Shown here one piece after another: positions 44,423 through 55,499 of a DNA stretch of 64,000 nucleotides (position 1 is its first letter; each line of letters opens with the position of its first letter). The DNA lies in the NCBI GenBank assembly GCA_032433765.1, contig JAVIAB010000102.1, forward strand, positions 7,689,507 through 7,753,506. The letters are read 5' to 3'. This DNA comes from Megaustenia siamemsis (taxonomy: Eukaryota > Mollusca > Gastropoda > Stylommatophora > Ariophantidae). The notes under the pieces are model-generated. The model saw only the letters and a program-made list of their open reading frames with translations. It made no database searches and was not told the origin of the DNA. The position numbers were made by a program, and so were the translations under genes.

Positions 44423-45271
44423 CAGAATGACCCGACTGGAGCTTCACACAAAAATAACACACCTTTTTCAGGCCATGCATCCGAATCATCCTATGCTCAT
44501 TGAGACTACTTGTACCCACACCTGAAGTCAAGGGCTGCTGGGATGACTTCCTTTTCCTACAAATATTGCCCTTCAGGAGATCTGAACTCAAACTGAGTCT
44601 AAAGGATAACTGGGAACTATCCTTTGACTTAGGGTGTGGGCGATGAGAGCAAGAATACACTATCCATGAATTGACAATCGCTGCTTGCATGAGGAAACGA
44701 AACAGATACCTCCACCATTTTACAGACTTCCTTCCAACAGGGTAGTAGGAAGTAAGCTGGTCAAACCTATCCACTCCACCCATGAACTGGTTATAGACAG
44801 ACACTGAAGTTGGTATCTGAACGTCCACTCTGCCACCTGCGGTACGTCTTGAGACCTGTGTCATTCCTGGCGTAGTGTTAGAGCTGATCAAACTGACAAC
44901 TTTCTTATCCTTCCATACCGTAGCCACAACATTTCCCTGCTGCTTGAACTGCACATCCCCCCTGTTCAGCTTGTTAGTGGCTTTGGACTTGAAGACAGCT
45001 GGCCAGCCTTTGTGGTTTGTCTCATCGTTCCACGTGAATATGTTCTCTCAACGAGCAAATCTTTGGTAAGTTAGAGCGATGAGAAATAATTGTCAAAGTA
45101 AAAGTGATGGTATTTACCAAAAAATTGTCTGCCTAACTTTGTCACGACATAATGTCCTGAACCATGGGGCATTGGTTCAGCTACCAACATAAACATCAAA
45201 ATCAAGTAAGTATCCCGTTGATGAATCTGCTATACACCAAACTTTGATGTCCCAGGGATTCGGCTTACCTT

Positions 45272-45556
45272 TGATGTATTGTTTGAAAGAAAGGCGACCA
45301 TTGTAAGCAATCATTGCTTCATCAATACTGATGTATTGTTTGAAAGATAGGCGACCATTGTAAGCAATCATTGCTTCATCAACACTGATGTATTGTTTGA
45401 AAGATAGGCGACCATTGTAAGCAATCATTGCTTCATCAACACTGATGTATTGTTTGAAAGATAGGCGACCATTGTAAGCAATCATTGCTTCATCAACACT
45501 GATGTATTGTTTGAAAGATAGGCGACCATTGTCAGCAATCATTGCTTCATCAACAC
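45272..45556 (-). repeat. 5 x 57-bp in-frame repeat of the piggyBac catalytic segment
   Basis: Exactly five 57-bp units. Each encodes 19 residues, ISVDEAMIAYNGRLSFKQY with one or two changes (SID for SVD, D for Y). The unit covers the first catalytic Asp and the conserved GRLSFKQY strand. The frame is open through all five and into KGKPNPWDIK. Confidence 0.95.
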
Positions 45557-45648
45557 TGATGTTTATGTCAGGGGAATAAATAGATGCCATATTCTTTCTG
45601 ACCATATCCAATAATGGTCTAACTTTATAAAGGGTGTCATAGCCTACA

Positions 45649-45830
45649 TGAGTGGGCGTGTCTGCGTTCGGTTGTGGTTTGCAGTATTGCTTGCTTGCGT
45701 TCGCCCAATGAATAAAGTATTCTAGAGTATTCTAGTAGACTACAGAATTACTCTTCATCATCCGCCCTTAAAAATGACGTTAAATGGGTGTGTCTGCGTT
45801 GTGTTCTGGTTTACAGTATGACTGTGGTTT
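45649..45830 (+). repeat. Dispersed repeat P, partial and full copies
   Basis: 45649-45682: GAGTGGGCGTGTCTGCGTTC GGTTGTGGTTTGCAGTAT. This is followed by a second copy from TGCTTGCTTGCGTTCGCCCA to CCCTTAAAAATGACGTTAAA TGGGTGTGTCTGCGTTGTG, which leads directly into the 18-bp array. Confidence 0.65.
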
Positions 45831-48800
45831 GCAGTATAACTGTGGTTTACAGTATAACTGTGGTTTACAGTATGACTGTGGTTTACAGTATAACTGTGGT
45901 TTACAGTATAACTGTGGTTTACAGTATAACTGTGGTTTACAGTATAACTGGTTTACAGTATAACTGTGGTTTACAGTATAACTGTGGTTTGCAGTATGAC
46001 TGTGGTTTGCAGTATGACTGTGGTTTACAGTATGACTGTGGTTTACAGTATGACTGTGGTTTACAGTATGACTGTGGTTTGCAGTATAACTGTGGTTTAC
46101 AGTATAACTGTGGTTTGCAGTATGACTGTTGTTTACAATATGACTGTGGTTTACAGTATGACTGTGGTTTACAGTATAACTGTGGTTTACAGTATGACTG
46201 TGGTTTGCAGTATAACTGTGGTTTACAGTATGACTGTGGTTTGCAGTATAACTGGTTTACAGTATGACTGTGGTTTACAGTATGACTGTGGTTTGCAGTA
46301 TGACTGTGGTTTACAGTATGACTGTGGTTTGCAGTATGACTGTGGTTTACAGTATGACTGTGGTTTACAGTATGACTGTAGTTTACAGTATAACTGTGGT
46401 TTGCAGTATGACTGTGGTTTACAGTATAACTGTGGTTTACAGTATGACTGTGGTTTGCAGTATGACTGTGGTTTACAGTATGACTGTGGTTTGCAGTATA
46501 ACTGTGGTTTACAGTATGACTGTGGTTTGCAGTATGACTGTGGTTTACAGTATGACTGTGGTTTACAGTATAACTGTGGTTTGCAGTATAACTGTGGTTT
46601 TCTGTATAACTGGTTTACAGTATGACTGTGGTTTACAGTAGGACAGTGGTTTGCAGTATGACTGTGGTTTACAGCATAACTGTGGTTTACAGTATAACTG
46701 TGGTTTACAGTATGACTGTGGTTTACAGTATAAATGTGGTTTACAGTATAACTGTGGTTTACAGTATGAATGTGGTTTACAGTATAACTGTGGTTTACAG
46801 TATGACTGTAGTTTACAGTATAACTGTGGTTTACAGTATGAATGTGGTTTACAGTATAACTGTGGTTTACAGTATAACTGTGGTTTACAGTATGAATGTG
46901 GTTTACAGTATGACTGTGGTTTACAGTATGACTGTAGTTTACAGTATAACTGTGGTTTACAGTATGAATGTGGTTTACAGTATGACTGTGGTTTACAGTA
47001 TAACTGTGGTTTACAGTATAACTGTGGTTTACAGTATGAATGTGGTTTACAGTATGAATGTGGTTTACAGTATGACTGTGGTTTACAGTATGACTGTAGT
47101 TTACAGTATAACTGTGGTTTACAGTATGAATATGGTTTACAGTATGACTGTGGTTTACAGTATGAATGTGGTTTACAGTATGACTGTGGTTCACAGTATG
47201 ACTGTAGTTTACAGTATAACTGTGGTTTACAGTCTGAATGTGGTTTGCAGTATAACTGTGGTTTACAGTATGACTGTGGTTTACAGTATGAATGTGATTT
47301 ACAGTATGACTGTAGTTTACAGTATAACTGTGGTTTACAGTATGAATGCGGTTTACAGTATGAATGTGGTTTACAGTATAACTGGTTTGCAGTATGACTG
47401 TGGTTTACAGTATGAATGTGGTTTACAGTATGACTGTGGTTTACAGTATGAATGTGGTTTACAGTATAACTGTGGTTTACAGTATGAATGTGGTTTACAG
47501 TATAACTGTGGTTTACAGTATGAATGTGGTTTACAGTATGAATGTGGTTTACAGTATAACTGTGGTTTACAGTATAACTGGTTTACAGTATAACTGTGGT
47601 TTACAGTATGACTGTTGTTTACAGTATAACTGTGGTTTACAGTATGACTGTGGTTTGCAGTATAACTGTGGTTTACAGTATGACTGTGGTTTACAGTATA
47701 ACTGTGGTTTACAGTATAACTGTTGTTTACAGTATGAATGTTGTTTACAGTATGACTGTTGTTTACAGTATGACTGTGGTTTACAGTATGACTGTGGTTT
47801 ACAGTATGACTGTGGTTTACAGTATGACTGTGGTTTACAGTATGACTGTGGTTTGCAGTATGACTGTGGTTTGCAGTATGACTGTGGTTTACAGTATGAC
47901 TGTGGTTTGCAGTATGACTGTGGTTTACAGTATGACTGTGGTTTGCAGTATGACTGTGGTTTACAGTATGACTGTGGTTTACAGTATGACTGTGGTTTGC
48001 AGTATAACTGTGGTTTGCAGTATAACTGTGGTTTTCTGTATAACTGGTTTACAGTATGACTGTGGTTTACAGTAGGACAGTGGTTTGCAGTATGACTGTG
48101 GTTTACAGCATAACTGTGGTTTACAGTATAACTGTGGTTTACAGTATGACTGTGGTTTACAGTATAACTGTGGTTTACAGTATAACTGTGGTTTACAGTA
48201 TGAATGTGGTTTACAGTATAACTGTGGTTTACAGTATGACTGTAGTTTACAGTATAACTGTGGTTTACAGTATGAATGTGGTTTACAGTATAACTGTGGT
48301 TTACAGTATGAATGTGGTTTACAGTATGACTGTGGTTTACAGTATGACTGTAGTTTACAGTATAACTGTGGTTTACAGTATGAATGTGGTTTACAGTATG
48401 ACTGTGGTTTACAGTATAACTGTGGTTTACAGTATAACTGTGGTTTACAGTATGAATGTGGTTTACAGTATGAATGTGGTTTACAGTATGACTGTGGTTT
48501 ACAGTATGACTGTAGTTTACAGTATAACTGTGGTTTACAGTATGAATGTGGTTTACAGTATGACTGTGGTTTACAGTATGAATGTGGTTTACAGTATGAC
48601 TGTGGTTTACAGTATGACTGTAGTTTACAGTATAACTGTGGTTTACAGTCTGAATGTGGTTTGCAGTATAACTGTGGTTTACAGTATGACTGTGGTTTAC
48701 AGTATGAATGTGATTTACAGTATGACTGTAGTTTACAGTATAACTGTGGTTTACAGTATGAATGTGGTTTACAGTATGAATGTGGTTTACAGTATAACTG

Positions 48801-50652
48801 GTTTGCAGTATGACTGTGGTTTACAGTATGAATGTGGTTTACAGTATGACTGTGGTTTACAGTATGAATGTGGTTTACAGTATAACTGTGGTTTACAGTA
48901 TGAATGTGGTTTACAGTATAACTGTGGTTTACAGTATGAATGTGGTTTACAGTATGAATGTGGTTTACAGTATGAATGTGGTTTACAGTATAACTGTGGT
49001 TTACAGTATAACTGGTTTACAGTATAACTGTGGTTTACAGTATGACTGTTGTTTACAGTATAACTGTGGTTTACAGTATGACTGTGGTTTACAGTATAAC
49101 TGTGGTTTACAGTATGACTGTGGTTTACAGTATAACTGTGGTTTACAGTATAACTGTTGTTTACAGTATGAATGTTGTTTACAGTATGACTGTTGTTTAC
49201 AGTATGACTGTGGTTTACAGTATGACTGTGGTTTACAGTATGACTGTGGTTTACAGTATGACTGTGGTTTACAGTATGACTGTGGTTTGCAGTATGACTG
49301 TGGTTTGCAGTATGACTGTGGTTTACAGTATGACTGTGGTTTGCAGTATGACTGTGGTTTACAGTATGACTGTGGTTTGCAGTATGACTGTGGTTTACAG
49401 TATGACTGTGGTTTACAGTATGACTGTGGTTTGCAGTATAACTGTGGTTTACAGTATGACTGTGGTTTACAGTATGACTGTGGTTTACAGTATGACTGTG
49501 GTTTGCAGTATGACTGTGGTTTGCAGTATGACTGTGGTTTACAGTATGACTGTGGTTTACAGTATGACTGTAGTTTACAGTATAACTGTGGTTTACAGTA
49601 TAACTGTGGTTCACAGTATGACTGTGGTTTACAGTATAACTGTGGTTTTCAGTATAACTGGAGTTTACAGTATGACTGTGGTTTACAGTATGACTGTGGT
49701 TTACAGTATGACTGTAGTTTACAGTATGACTGTGGTTTACAGTATGACTGTGGTTTACAGTATAACTGTGGTTTACAGTATGAATGTAGTTTACAGTATA
49801 ACTGTGGTTTACAGTATGAATGTGGTTTACAGTATGAATGTGGTTTACAGTATAACTGTGGTTTACAGTATGAATGTGGTTTACAGTATAACTGTGGTTT
49901 ACAGTATGAATGTGGTTTACAGTATGAATGTGGTTTACAGTATAACTGTGGTTTACAGTATAACTGGTTTACAGTATGACTGTGGTTTACAGTATGACTG
50001 TTGTTTACAGTATAACTGTGGTTTACAGTATGACTGTGGTTTGCAGTATAACTGTGGTTTACAGTATGACTGTGGTTTACAGTATAACTGTGGTTTACAG
50101 TATAACTGTTGTTTACAGTATGAATGTTGTTTACAGTATGACTGTTGTTTACAGTATGACTGTGGTTTACAGTATGACTGTGGTTTACAGTATAACTGTG
50201 GTTTACAGTATGACTGTGGTTTACAGTATGACTGTGGTTTACAGTATGACTGTGGTTTACAGTATGACTGTGGTTTACAGTATGACTGTGGTTTGCAGTA
50301 TAACTGTGGTTTGCAGTATGACTGTGGTTTACAGTATGACTGTGGTTTGCAGTATGACTGTGGTTTACAGTATGACTGTGGTTTGCAGTATGACTGTGGT
50401 TTACAGTATGACTGTGGTTTACAGTATGACTGTGGTTTGCAGTATAACTGTGGTTTACAGTATGACTGTGGTTTACAGTATGACTGTGGTTTACAGTATG
50501 ACTGTGGTTTGCAGTATGACTGTGGTTTGCAGTATGACTGTGGTTTGCAGTATGACTGTGGTTTACAGTATGACTGTAGTTTACAGTATAACTGTGGTTT
50601 ACAGTATAACTGTGGTTTACAGTATGACTGTGGTTTACAATATGACTGTGAT
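45810..50652. repeat. 18-bp satellite, about 4.8 kb, with higher-order repeats
   Basis: About 265 copies of TGTGGTTTACAGTATGAC. Variant positions: TTACAG/TTGCAG, TATGAC/TATAAC/TATGAA, GTGG/GTTG/GTAG. Occasional 15-bp units (lacking TGT) reset the frame. A long distinctive variant string (GGTTTTCTGTATAACTGG ... CAGTAGGACAGTGG) occurs at about 46595 and 48030, giving a higher-order period near 1434 bp. A third, partly overlapping block starts near 49980. Several frames on both strands are open only because 18 = 6 codons. Confidence 0.97.
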
Positions 50653-50799
50653 ATTTGCGACTTTCGGTTTTTGTGCCAACTCTGAAAAGAGTAACATTGA
50701 TTTATTCATAAATCCATTTTGTATTTCAGAGTCTGAGATTCATAAATCCATTTTGTGTTTCAGAGTCTGAGATTCATAAATCCTCCCCTCCTTGCAAAT

Positions 50800-51192
50800 G
50801 GAAATAATAATCATCATCACTGAGTTCCGTCTCTGCATCGAAGGTTGGCTACCATTCCGCTCTGTCTCTTGCTTTGATGGTGCAGGTTATCATAGGCTGA
50901 CTTGTCTATCTTTTGATGTTACTCGTCCATGTCAGTCTTGGTCTGCCTCTGTCTCTTTTACCTTGTATTTTCCCTTCCAATATTACTTTTAGTAGGCTGT
51001 TGTGTCATTTAACATGCCCCAAAAGTTTCATTTGTCTTGTTCTAATTGTGTTTAGTAGTTCTCTTTTCATTTTTAGCTTTTCTAAAGCTGCATTGTTTGT
51101 TTTCTTTTGTTTTCTTTTCTTTCCATCCAACTGTTCTATAAATGCACATTTCAAAGGCTTCAATTTTCGATTCTGTTTTCTTGAAGAGAAAT
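50800..51192 (-). mobile_element. LINE family E 3' end
   Basis: The minus strand reads ENRIENxxAFEMCIY-like at 51190-51140, then MKRELLNTIRTRQMKLLGHV, and 3' sequence matching KRHNSLLKVILEGKIQGKRD and RAEWRSMVANL-like ends, to a short (GAT)n tail at about 50812. Two frame breaks. Its 5' end is joined directly to the RNase H LINE segment. Confidence 0.8.
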
Positions 51193-51194
51193 GG

Positions 51195-52140
51195 AAATAA
51201 AAGAAATCCAAAACCATTCAGGACTTTGTGCTACATTTAAAGAACATTGTGGATCACCCACCTCCCCTAATTTGATCAAATTTTGGAAATATTGAGTTAT
51301 TTGCGGGTCATCATCATTGCACTCCGAACATGTCCATAGGTGCTCAGATCCCCTCCTCAGCAATTCCCTCAGTGTCCAGCGACTGACGACTCCAGTTCTA
51401 TGTTGGTTGATAATTCTTCTTACACGGCCACTAAGTTTCTCATTTTTGGCTGTGCCCAACTTAACTCCCATTTCCATCATCCGAAGAAGTGACGTGGATC
51501 TGTGTTTGTCGAAGTCCTGTACTCTTCCCACATCTCGGAGGGCATTGATGATGACCCGATCCATTGGTTGCCCGTCCTCAACGACAGCGCAGCTAGCCAA
51601 CCTGTCCGCTCTTTCATTTCCCCGTACTCCCGCATGTCCAGGGACATAGACAAAGGTGACCTTACGTATTTTGGATTTCTGCAACGACTCTACACATTGC
51701 ATGCGTACAGAGCCTGCCTCCACTTTTTTTATCATGCTCATCGAATCACTCAGTATACATGCGTGGGTGTAGTCTTGTGACTCTAACCATTTGAATGCCT
51801 TGGTCACTGCCATCACCTCCATTGTCATGCTACTCGTGGTCATGACGTATACACCACTGTCCTCATAGACTATTCTGTCTGCCGAGCGTGCTGTAAATGC
51901 CCATCTTTGGTGTCGTATTACAGATCCGTCTGTATAGATGGCTGCATCATTCTCATCGGTGTTATCGCAGATGAGACCGTTGACCTCAGCATTAACCACG
52001 ACCTGGTTCTGTTCCCTACTTTTCCTGTCGAGTGTGACAATACACGAGAAAGTCCCCTTGAGTGACGTAGGCACCGGTATTAACTCCTCACCAACGCTGA
52101 TATTATAGAGACATGTCCCTTTAGACCGGCTTCCTGACAT
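51195..52140 (-). CDS. RNase H domain of a LINE (intact frame)
   Basis: An uninterrupted minus-strand frame starting at 52140 encodes an RNase H domain, which in LINEs degrades the RNA strand after reverse transcription. All four metal-binding acidic positions are visible: AAIYTDGS (Asp), SMTMEVMAVTKAF (Glu), CILSDSMSM (Asp) and VRGNERADRLAS (Asp). PGHAGVRGNERAD is the usual final motif. Downstream are RRIINQHRTGVVSRWTLREL and HLWTCSECND, a possible Cys-rich end. The start is only the first Met after the junction with the hAT scrap at about 52141. RT and endonuclease are missing, so this is a 5'-truncated element segment. The last 20 or so residues read into LINE E. Clade (I/Jockey-like) is inferred from the presence of RNase H. 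Confidence 0.85.
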
Positions 52141-52262
52141 TCACGATTTTGCTCTAAGGCTTGTATGCAGATTTGGCTCCACTTACATTTGTGAGCAAAC
52201 TTTTTCTGCCATAAATGTTATTAGGAATAAATGACGTTCAACTATTACAGACGCATAAACGA
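52136..52262 (+). pseudogene. hAT transposase C-terminal scrap
   Basis: The plus-strand frame reads HDFALRLVCRFGSTYICEQT, then FSAINVIRNK, a stop, and RSTITDA. FGSTYxCEQxFSxMNxxKxxxRSxLTD is the hAT dimerisation-region signature seen in ZBED/GTF2IRD2-type proteins. Only about 40 codons remain, with an in-frame stop. Confidence 0.7.
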
Positions 52263-52289
52263 TAATTCACAAACAGCAGATAGACTCAA

Positions 52290-52935
52290 GATGCATCAAA
52301 GCTTGTCAAATCATTGGACAGTTAACACCACTAATGTCCAATAAGGAAATAACTCTGGAGGCAAAACGGACACTCTACAATACAATCTTCATCCCAACGT
52401 TGTGCTACCAATGTCAGTCCTGGACCCTAGATTCAAGAACAATAAGAAAAATAACCTCAACTGAGATGAAATGTGTCAGACGAATGATAGAAAACAGCCT
52501 GAGAGATAAGATCAGAAATGAAGAACTGAGAAAACAGCTAGGAATAGCCCCCGCCATGTAATATATAAAGAAACAACAGATAAAATGATTTGGCCACGTG
52601 GCATGACAGAAAGATCAAAACACAACACAATGAGCCCTCAATAAACGTTGCACCAGACCCAAGGGTCGACCACAAAAAAGATGGATCGACGGAATACTAG
52701 AAGTACTAGGAAACATAACGGAAGCAGAGGTGAACAGAAGAGCAAAAGACCCAAATTATATCTCCCCTCGACGCTGAAAGGCAGAGACAGACCAAGACTA
52801 ACTTGGACGAGTAACATCAACAGATGGACAAGTCAACCTATGATAATCTGCATCATCAACGCAAGAGACAGAGTGGAATGGCGCTCCATGGTAACCAACC
52901 TTCGATGCGGAGAAGGCACTGAATGATGATGACAA
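52290..52935 (+). mobile_element. Chimeric LINE: family F body joined to family E tail
   Basis: 52334-52760 reads family F: MSNKEITLEAKRTLYNTIFI, CQSWTLDSRTIRKITSTEMK, RNEELRKQLGIAPAM, then (with stops) GRPQKRWIDGILEVLGNITE. At about 52782, in the shared GGCAGAG, it changes to family E: RDRPRLTWTSNINRWTSQPM, INARDRVEWRSMVTNLRCGE, ending in the E-type (GAT)n tail. Family F's own (GAA)n tail is absent. Confidence 0.85.
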
Positions 52936-54224
52936 CATTGACAACATGAGGTTTCATTGTTCTTGGAAGACGGGGTTTCCCATTTCAGTCAAATTTCATC
53001 ATCAATGCTGTGATTGGCCGAAAATAATGTGGGAGGAGACAACATGGCTTCATTAAACTGGAGCTTTTGATTGGCTGATTCTTAATCTTAGACGTGTCAG
53101 GCTAAAAATAACACGCAGGTGGATAAATTCTCGTTTCTCCCTAAATTATTGTTTAGTAATAGCACTGGATGATAATTCTTTTATTTCAATAATTTGTAGC
53201 AATCTATTACTCTTTTTAAAAATAAAATTGCTAAACAAACTAGTTATATTATTAAAATAGTAGTTTCGTTATGAAATCTAGATATTTTTTATATTTATTT
53301 CTTGTAGGCTACTTTTAGACAATGTTTTCCGCGCAATAGCGCCAACAACCGAGTGCACCACGAGGTCTGGTTCTGTCTGAGGGAATCTTGGATATAACAA
53401 ACAACAACGATCTTATTTCATGTACCTCACACAAAAATCTGCTGTTGTGTTTTCTGTTAGGAAGATTTAAATTAGAATTTAGTTTATAATTTGGGTAGTG
53501 TAAAGGTGTGTTTTTTGTAATAAGAAAAAGTGTTGCGGAAGCTAAGTTATCAACATGTTTAGATTGTTGTTTATCGTATCACCCGTATCGTCTGAAGAGG
53601 CTTCCTCCGTTTTTGGGTTGAGTCTTAGGTTACAGGCTCTCAGAGCGACTAATCTAATCACACTGTGTTTACATGCATTTTTGATGGAAGATAGCCGTAA
53701 TATAAATATATATTTATTTATTGTACGATGTATGTCAATTATGTTTAATATATATAAATTATGTTCCTCACATGTTATTTTGAAATGATTTTGCTTTATA
53801 GATTTTATAATTAAATTATTTTAAATCTTGGTCTTGGCATTTTCTCGGTCGGCTCAGACAGTAGTTGCTAGACAATTTAACATAAATCCATTTTATCACT
53901 ACACTAGTACGACGGACAGTCTCACGTTTTAGCGTATCGAGTCTCCATTTGTATTCCGCCTACTATATATAATATTTTAAACGTTACCGACCCGAGTATT
54001 TTGTTAACTGAATTCATTACTTAACTACGTAACTTTAAGAATATAAAATTATCCATCAGGTAATGAGTTGGATTTTTCAATTAATGTAATGTATAGTATA
54101 GGATACACTGACATTATCATTACTCTAGTAGTTAAAAATAAAACTCAGGAACTGCTATTATTCATATCGATGGGTTTTCCAGTCTAGGAACAATTTATTA
54201 CTTAACGGGTTTACTAATGTATAA
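52936..54224. other. Long AT-rich stretch without repeats
   Basis: The longest non-repetitive segment in the window. It contains two ATTGGC/GATTGGCTGATT boxes (about 53015 and 53075) and a small open frame at 53555-53788 with no recognisable domain. It could hold promoter or untranslated exons of the downstream SLC7 gene, but nothing proves it. Confidence 0.25.
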
Positions 54225-54718
54225 TACACTATATAATACATTATAATAGAGTATAATACACTATAATAGACTATAGTACACTATAATACACTATAGTACA
54301 CTATAATAGACAATAAAACACTAACTATATAGACTATAAAACACTATAACTATAATACACTATAATACGCCATTAAACACTATAACACACTATAAAACAC
54401 TATGATAGACTATAATAAATATAATACACTATAATAGACTATAATACACTATAATAGACTATAAATTAGTATAAAACACTATAAAATACTATAATAGACT
54501 ATAATACACTATATTAGACTATAATAGACTATAATAGACTATAATAGACTACAATACACTATAATACACTACAATACACTATAATACACAATAATACACT
54601 GTAATAGACTGTAATACATTGTAATACACTATAATACACTGTAATACATTGTAATACACTATAATATACTGTAATATACTGTAATACACTATAATAGACT
54701 TTTATACACTATAATACA
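54225..54718. repeat. 10-11 bp AT-rich minisatellite
   Basis: About 45 copies of (C)ACTATAATA, with ACTATAATAGACTATAATAC alternation and GTAATAC variants towards the right. Confidence 0.92.
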
Positions 54719-55009
54719 CATGACTGAGACGTGACTGAAATGACTGAATTTGATATAAATGGGGAAAAGTATGCCTACCTGATATTCCCGACATGTCAAA
54801 CTTCAGGATTATTGATGAACTAGTCAGCATGTGAGTTGTGGTGATAATGACTGAGATGATGACTAGTGACTCAGTTTTGTGATGTTGTTGTATGTATTGT
54901 TGTATACAATTTTTACCATTAGTTCTGTCTTTTTGACTCGTCTGATCTGCAGACGTTTTTTCTTTCTTTCTATTTTCTTGGAAAGAGTTTGTTGTTGTTG
55001 ATGTGCTTG

Positions 55010-55342
55010 GATTTACACATCAGTGCTTGCCTGTGTTCGCCCGATGACTAAAGGAGTACACCACTTTGTCATCCACCCTTAAAACAAACTAAAAGGACGT
55101 TAAGTGGGTGTGTCAACGTTGTGTTGTGGTTTACAGTATAACTGTGATACTTGCGCCTTTTGGCCCAACACATCCGACTTCAGCATGACATTTTTGAGTA
55201 CCGGGTTGTCTTCCCTCTTCAATCCCTACTCACTTGGCCAGACTAGACAGGTTAGTCTGTTACTGGAGGCACCACAGAGAGGTGGAGCAGGGTCTGGATG
55301 GTTGTGGTTCACCGATCCTGGTGCAAGCCATCAGCTGTGGGT
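55010..55342 (+). repeat. Dispersed repeat P joined to R, unexpanded copy
   Basis: P part: TGCTTGCCTGTGTTCGCCCG ... GTCATCCACCCTTAAAACAA ... GTTAAGTGGGTGTGTCAACG. Then a single GTGTTGTGGTTTACAGTATA ACTGTGATACTTGCGCC, i.e. one copy of the 18-bp motif that forms the giant array. It passes into repeat R (CTTCAGCATGACATTTTTGA, GTCTTCCCTCTTCAATCC, CAGCTGTGGGTCACTGAC). 54719-55009 on the left is unassigned. Confidence 0.7.
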
Positions 55343-55414
55343 CACTGACAAACTAACACCATATTCCCTATACACCACTTGGCGTGACGGGGGCTCTTTA
55401 CTTTTTTTTTTTTA
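55343..55414 (+). mobile_element. SINE1 3'-end fragment fused to repeat R
   Basis: AAACTAACACCATATTCCCT ATACACCACTTGGCGTGACG GGGGCTCTTTAC then a T run: the last 70 bp of SINE1. The junction lies in a shared GGTCACT(G/A)AC. Confidence 0.8.
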
Positions 55415-55499
55415 GTTTACATATAGGTCTAAGTGAATTTTACTTAATCGGCATTTGATCAAGTTCTCTGGACAATTTTTCTAATTTTGATATTTAGTT

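Larger units (their letters stand above)
44160..45650 (-). pseudogene. piggyBac-like transposase relic
   Basis: The minus strand reads from the DDE core to the C terminus of a piggyBac transposase (DNA cut-and-paste, TTAA targets). The open start region (HVGYDTLYKVRPLLDMVRKN) precedes NISVDEAMI, holding the first catalytic Asp. KGKPNPWDIKVWCIADSSTG follows. After a frameshift comes AEPMPHGSGHYVVTKLGRQF and HFYFDNYFSS (second Asp), then a stop. After another shift, 44954-44160 reads YNQFMGGVDRFDQLTSYYPV (third Asp), WWRYLFRFLMQAAIVNSWIV and a Cys-containing tail (KKVCYFC). The N-terminal third is absent: sequence beyond about 45650 is dispersed repeat P. Two in-gene tandem expansions are listed separately. 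Not functional. Confidence 0.92.

Noticed and set aside
45788..50770. Many frames of 120-550 codons (YSMTVV, LQYDCG, NHSHTV repeats)
   Set aside because: All lie in the 18-bp array. Three plus frames and at least one minus frame are open at once, and ends are set by 15-bp variant units.
53555..53788. 77-codon plus-strand frame in the non-repetitive stretch
   Set aside because: Hydrophobic AT-rich peptide without a recognisable motif and no splice signals. Kept only as a possible upstream region of SLC7.
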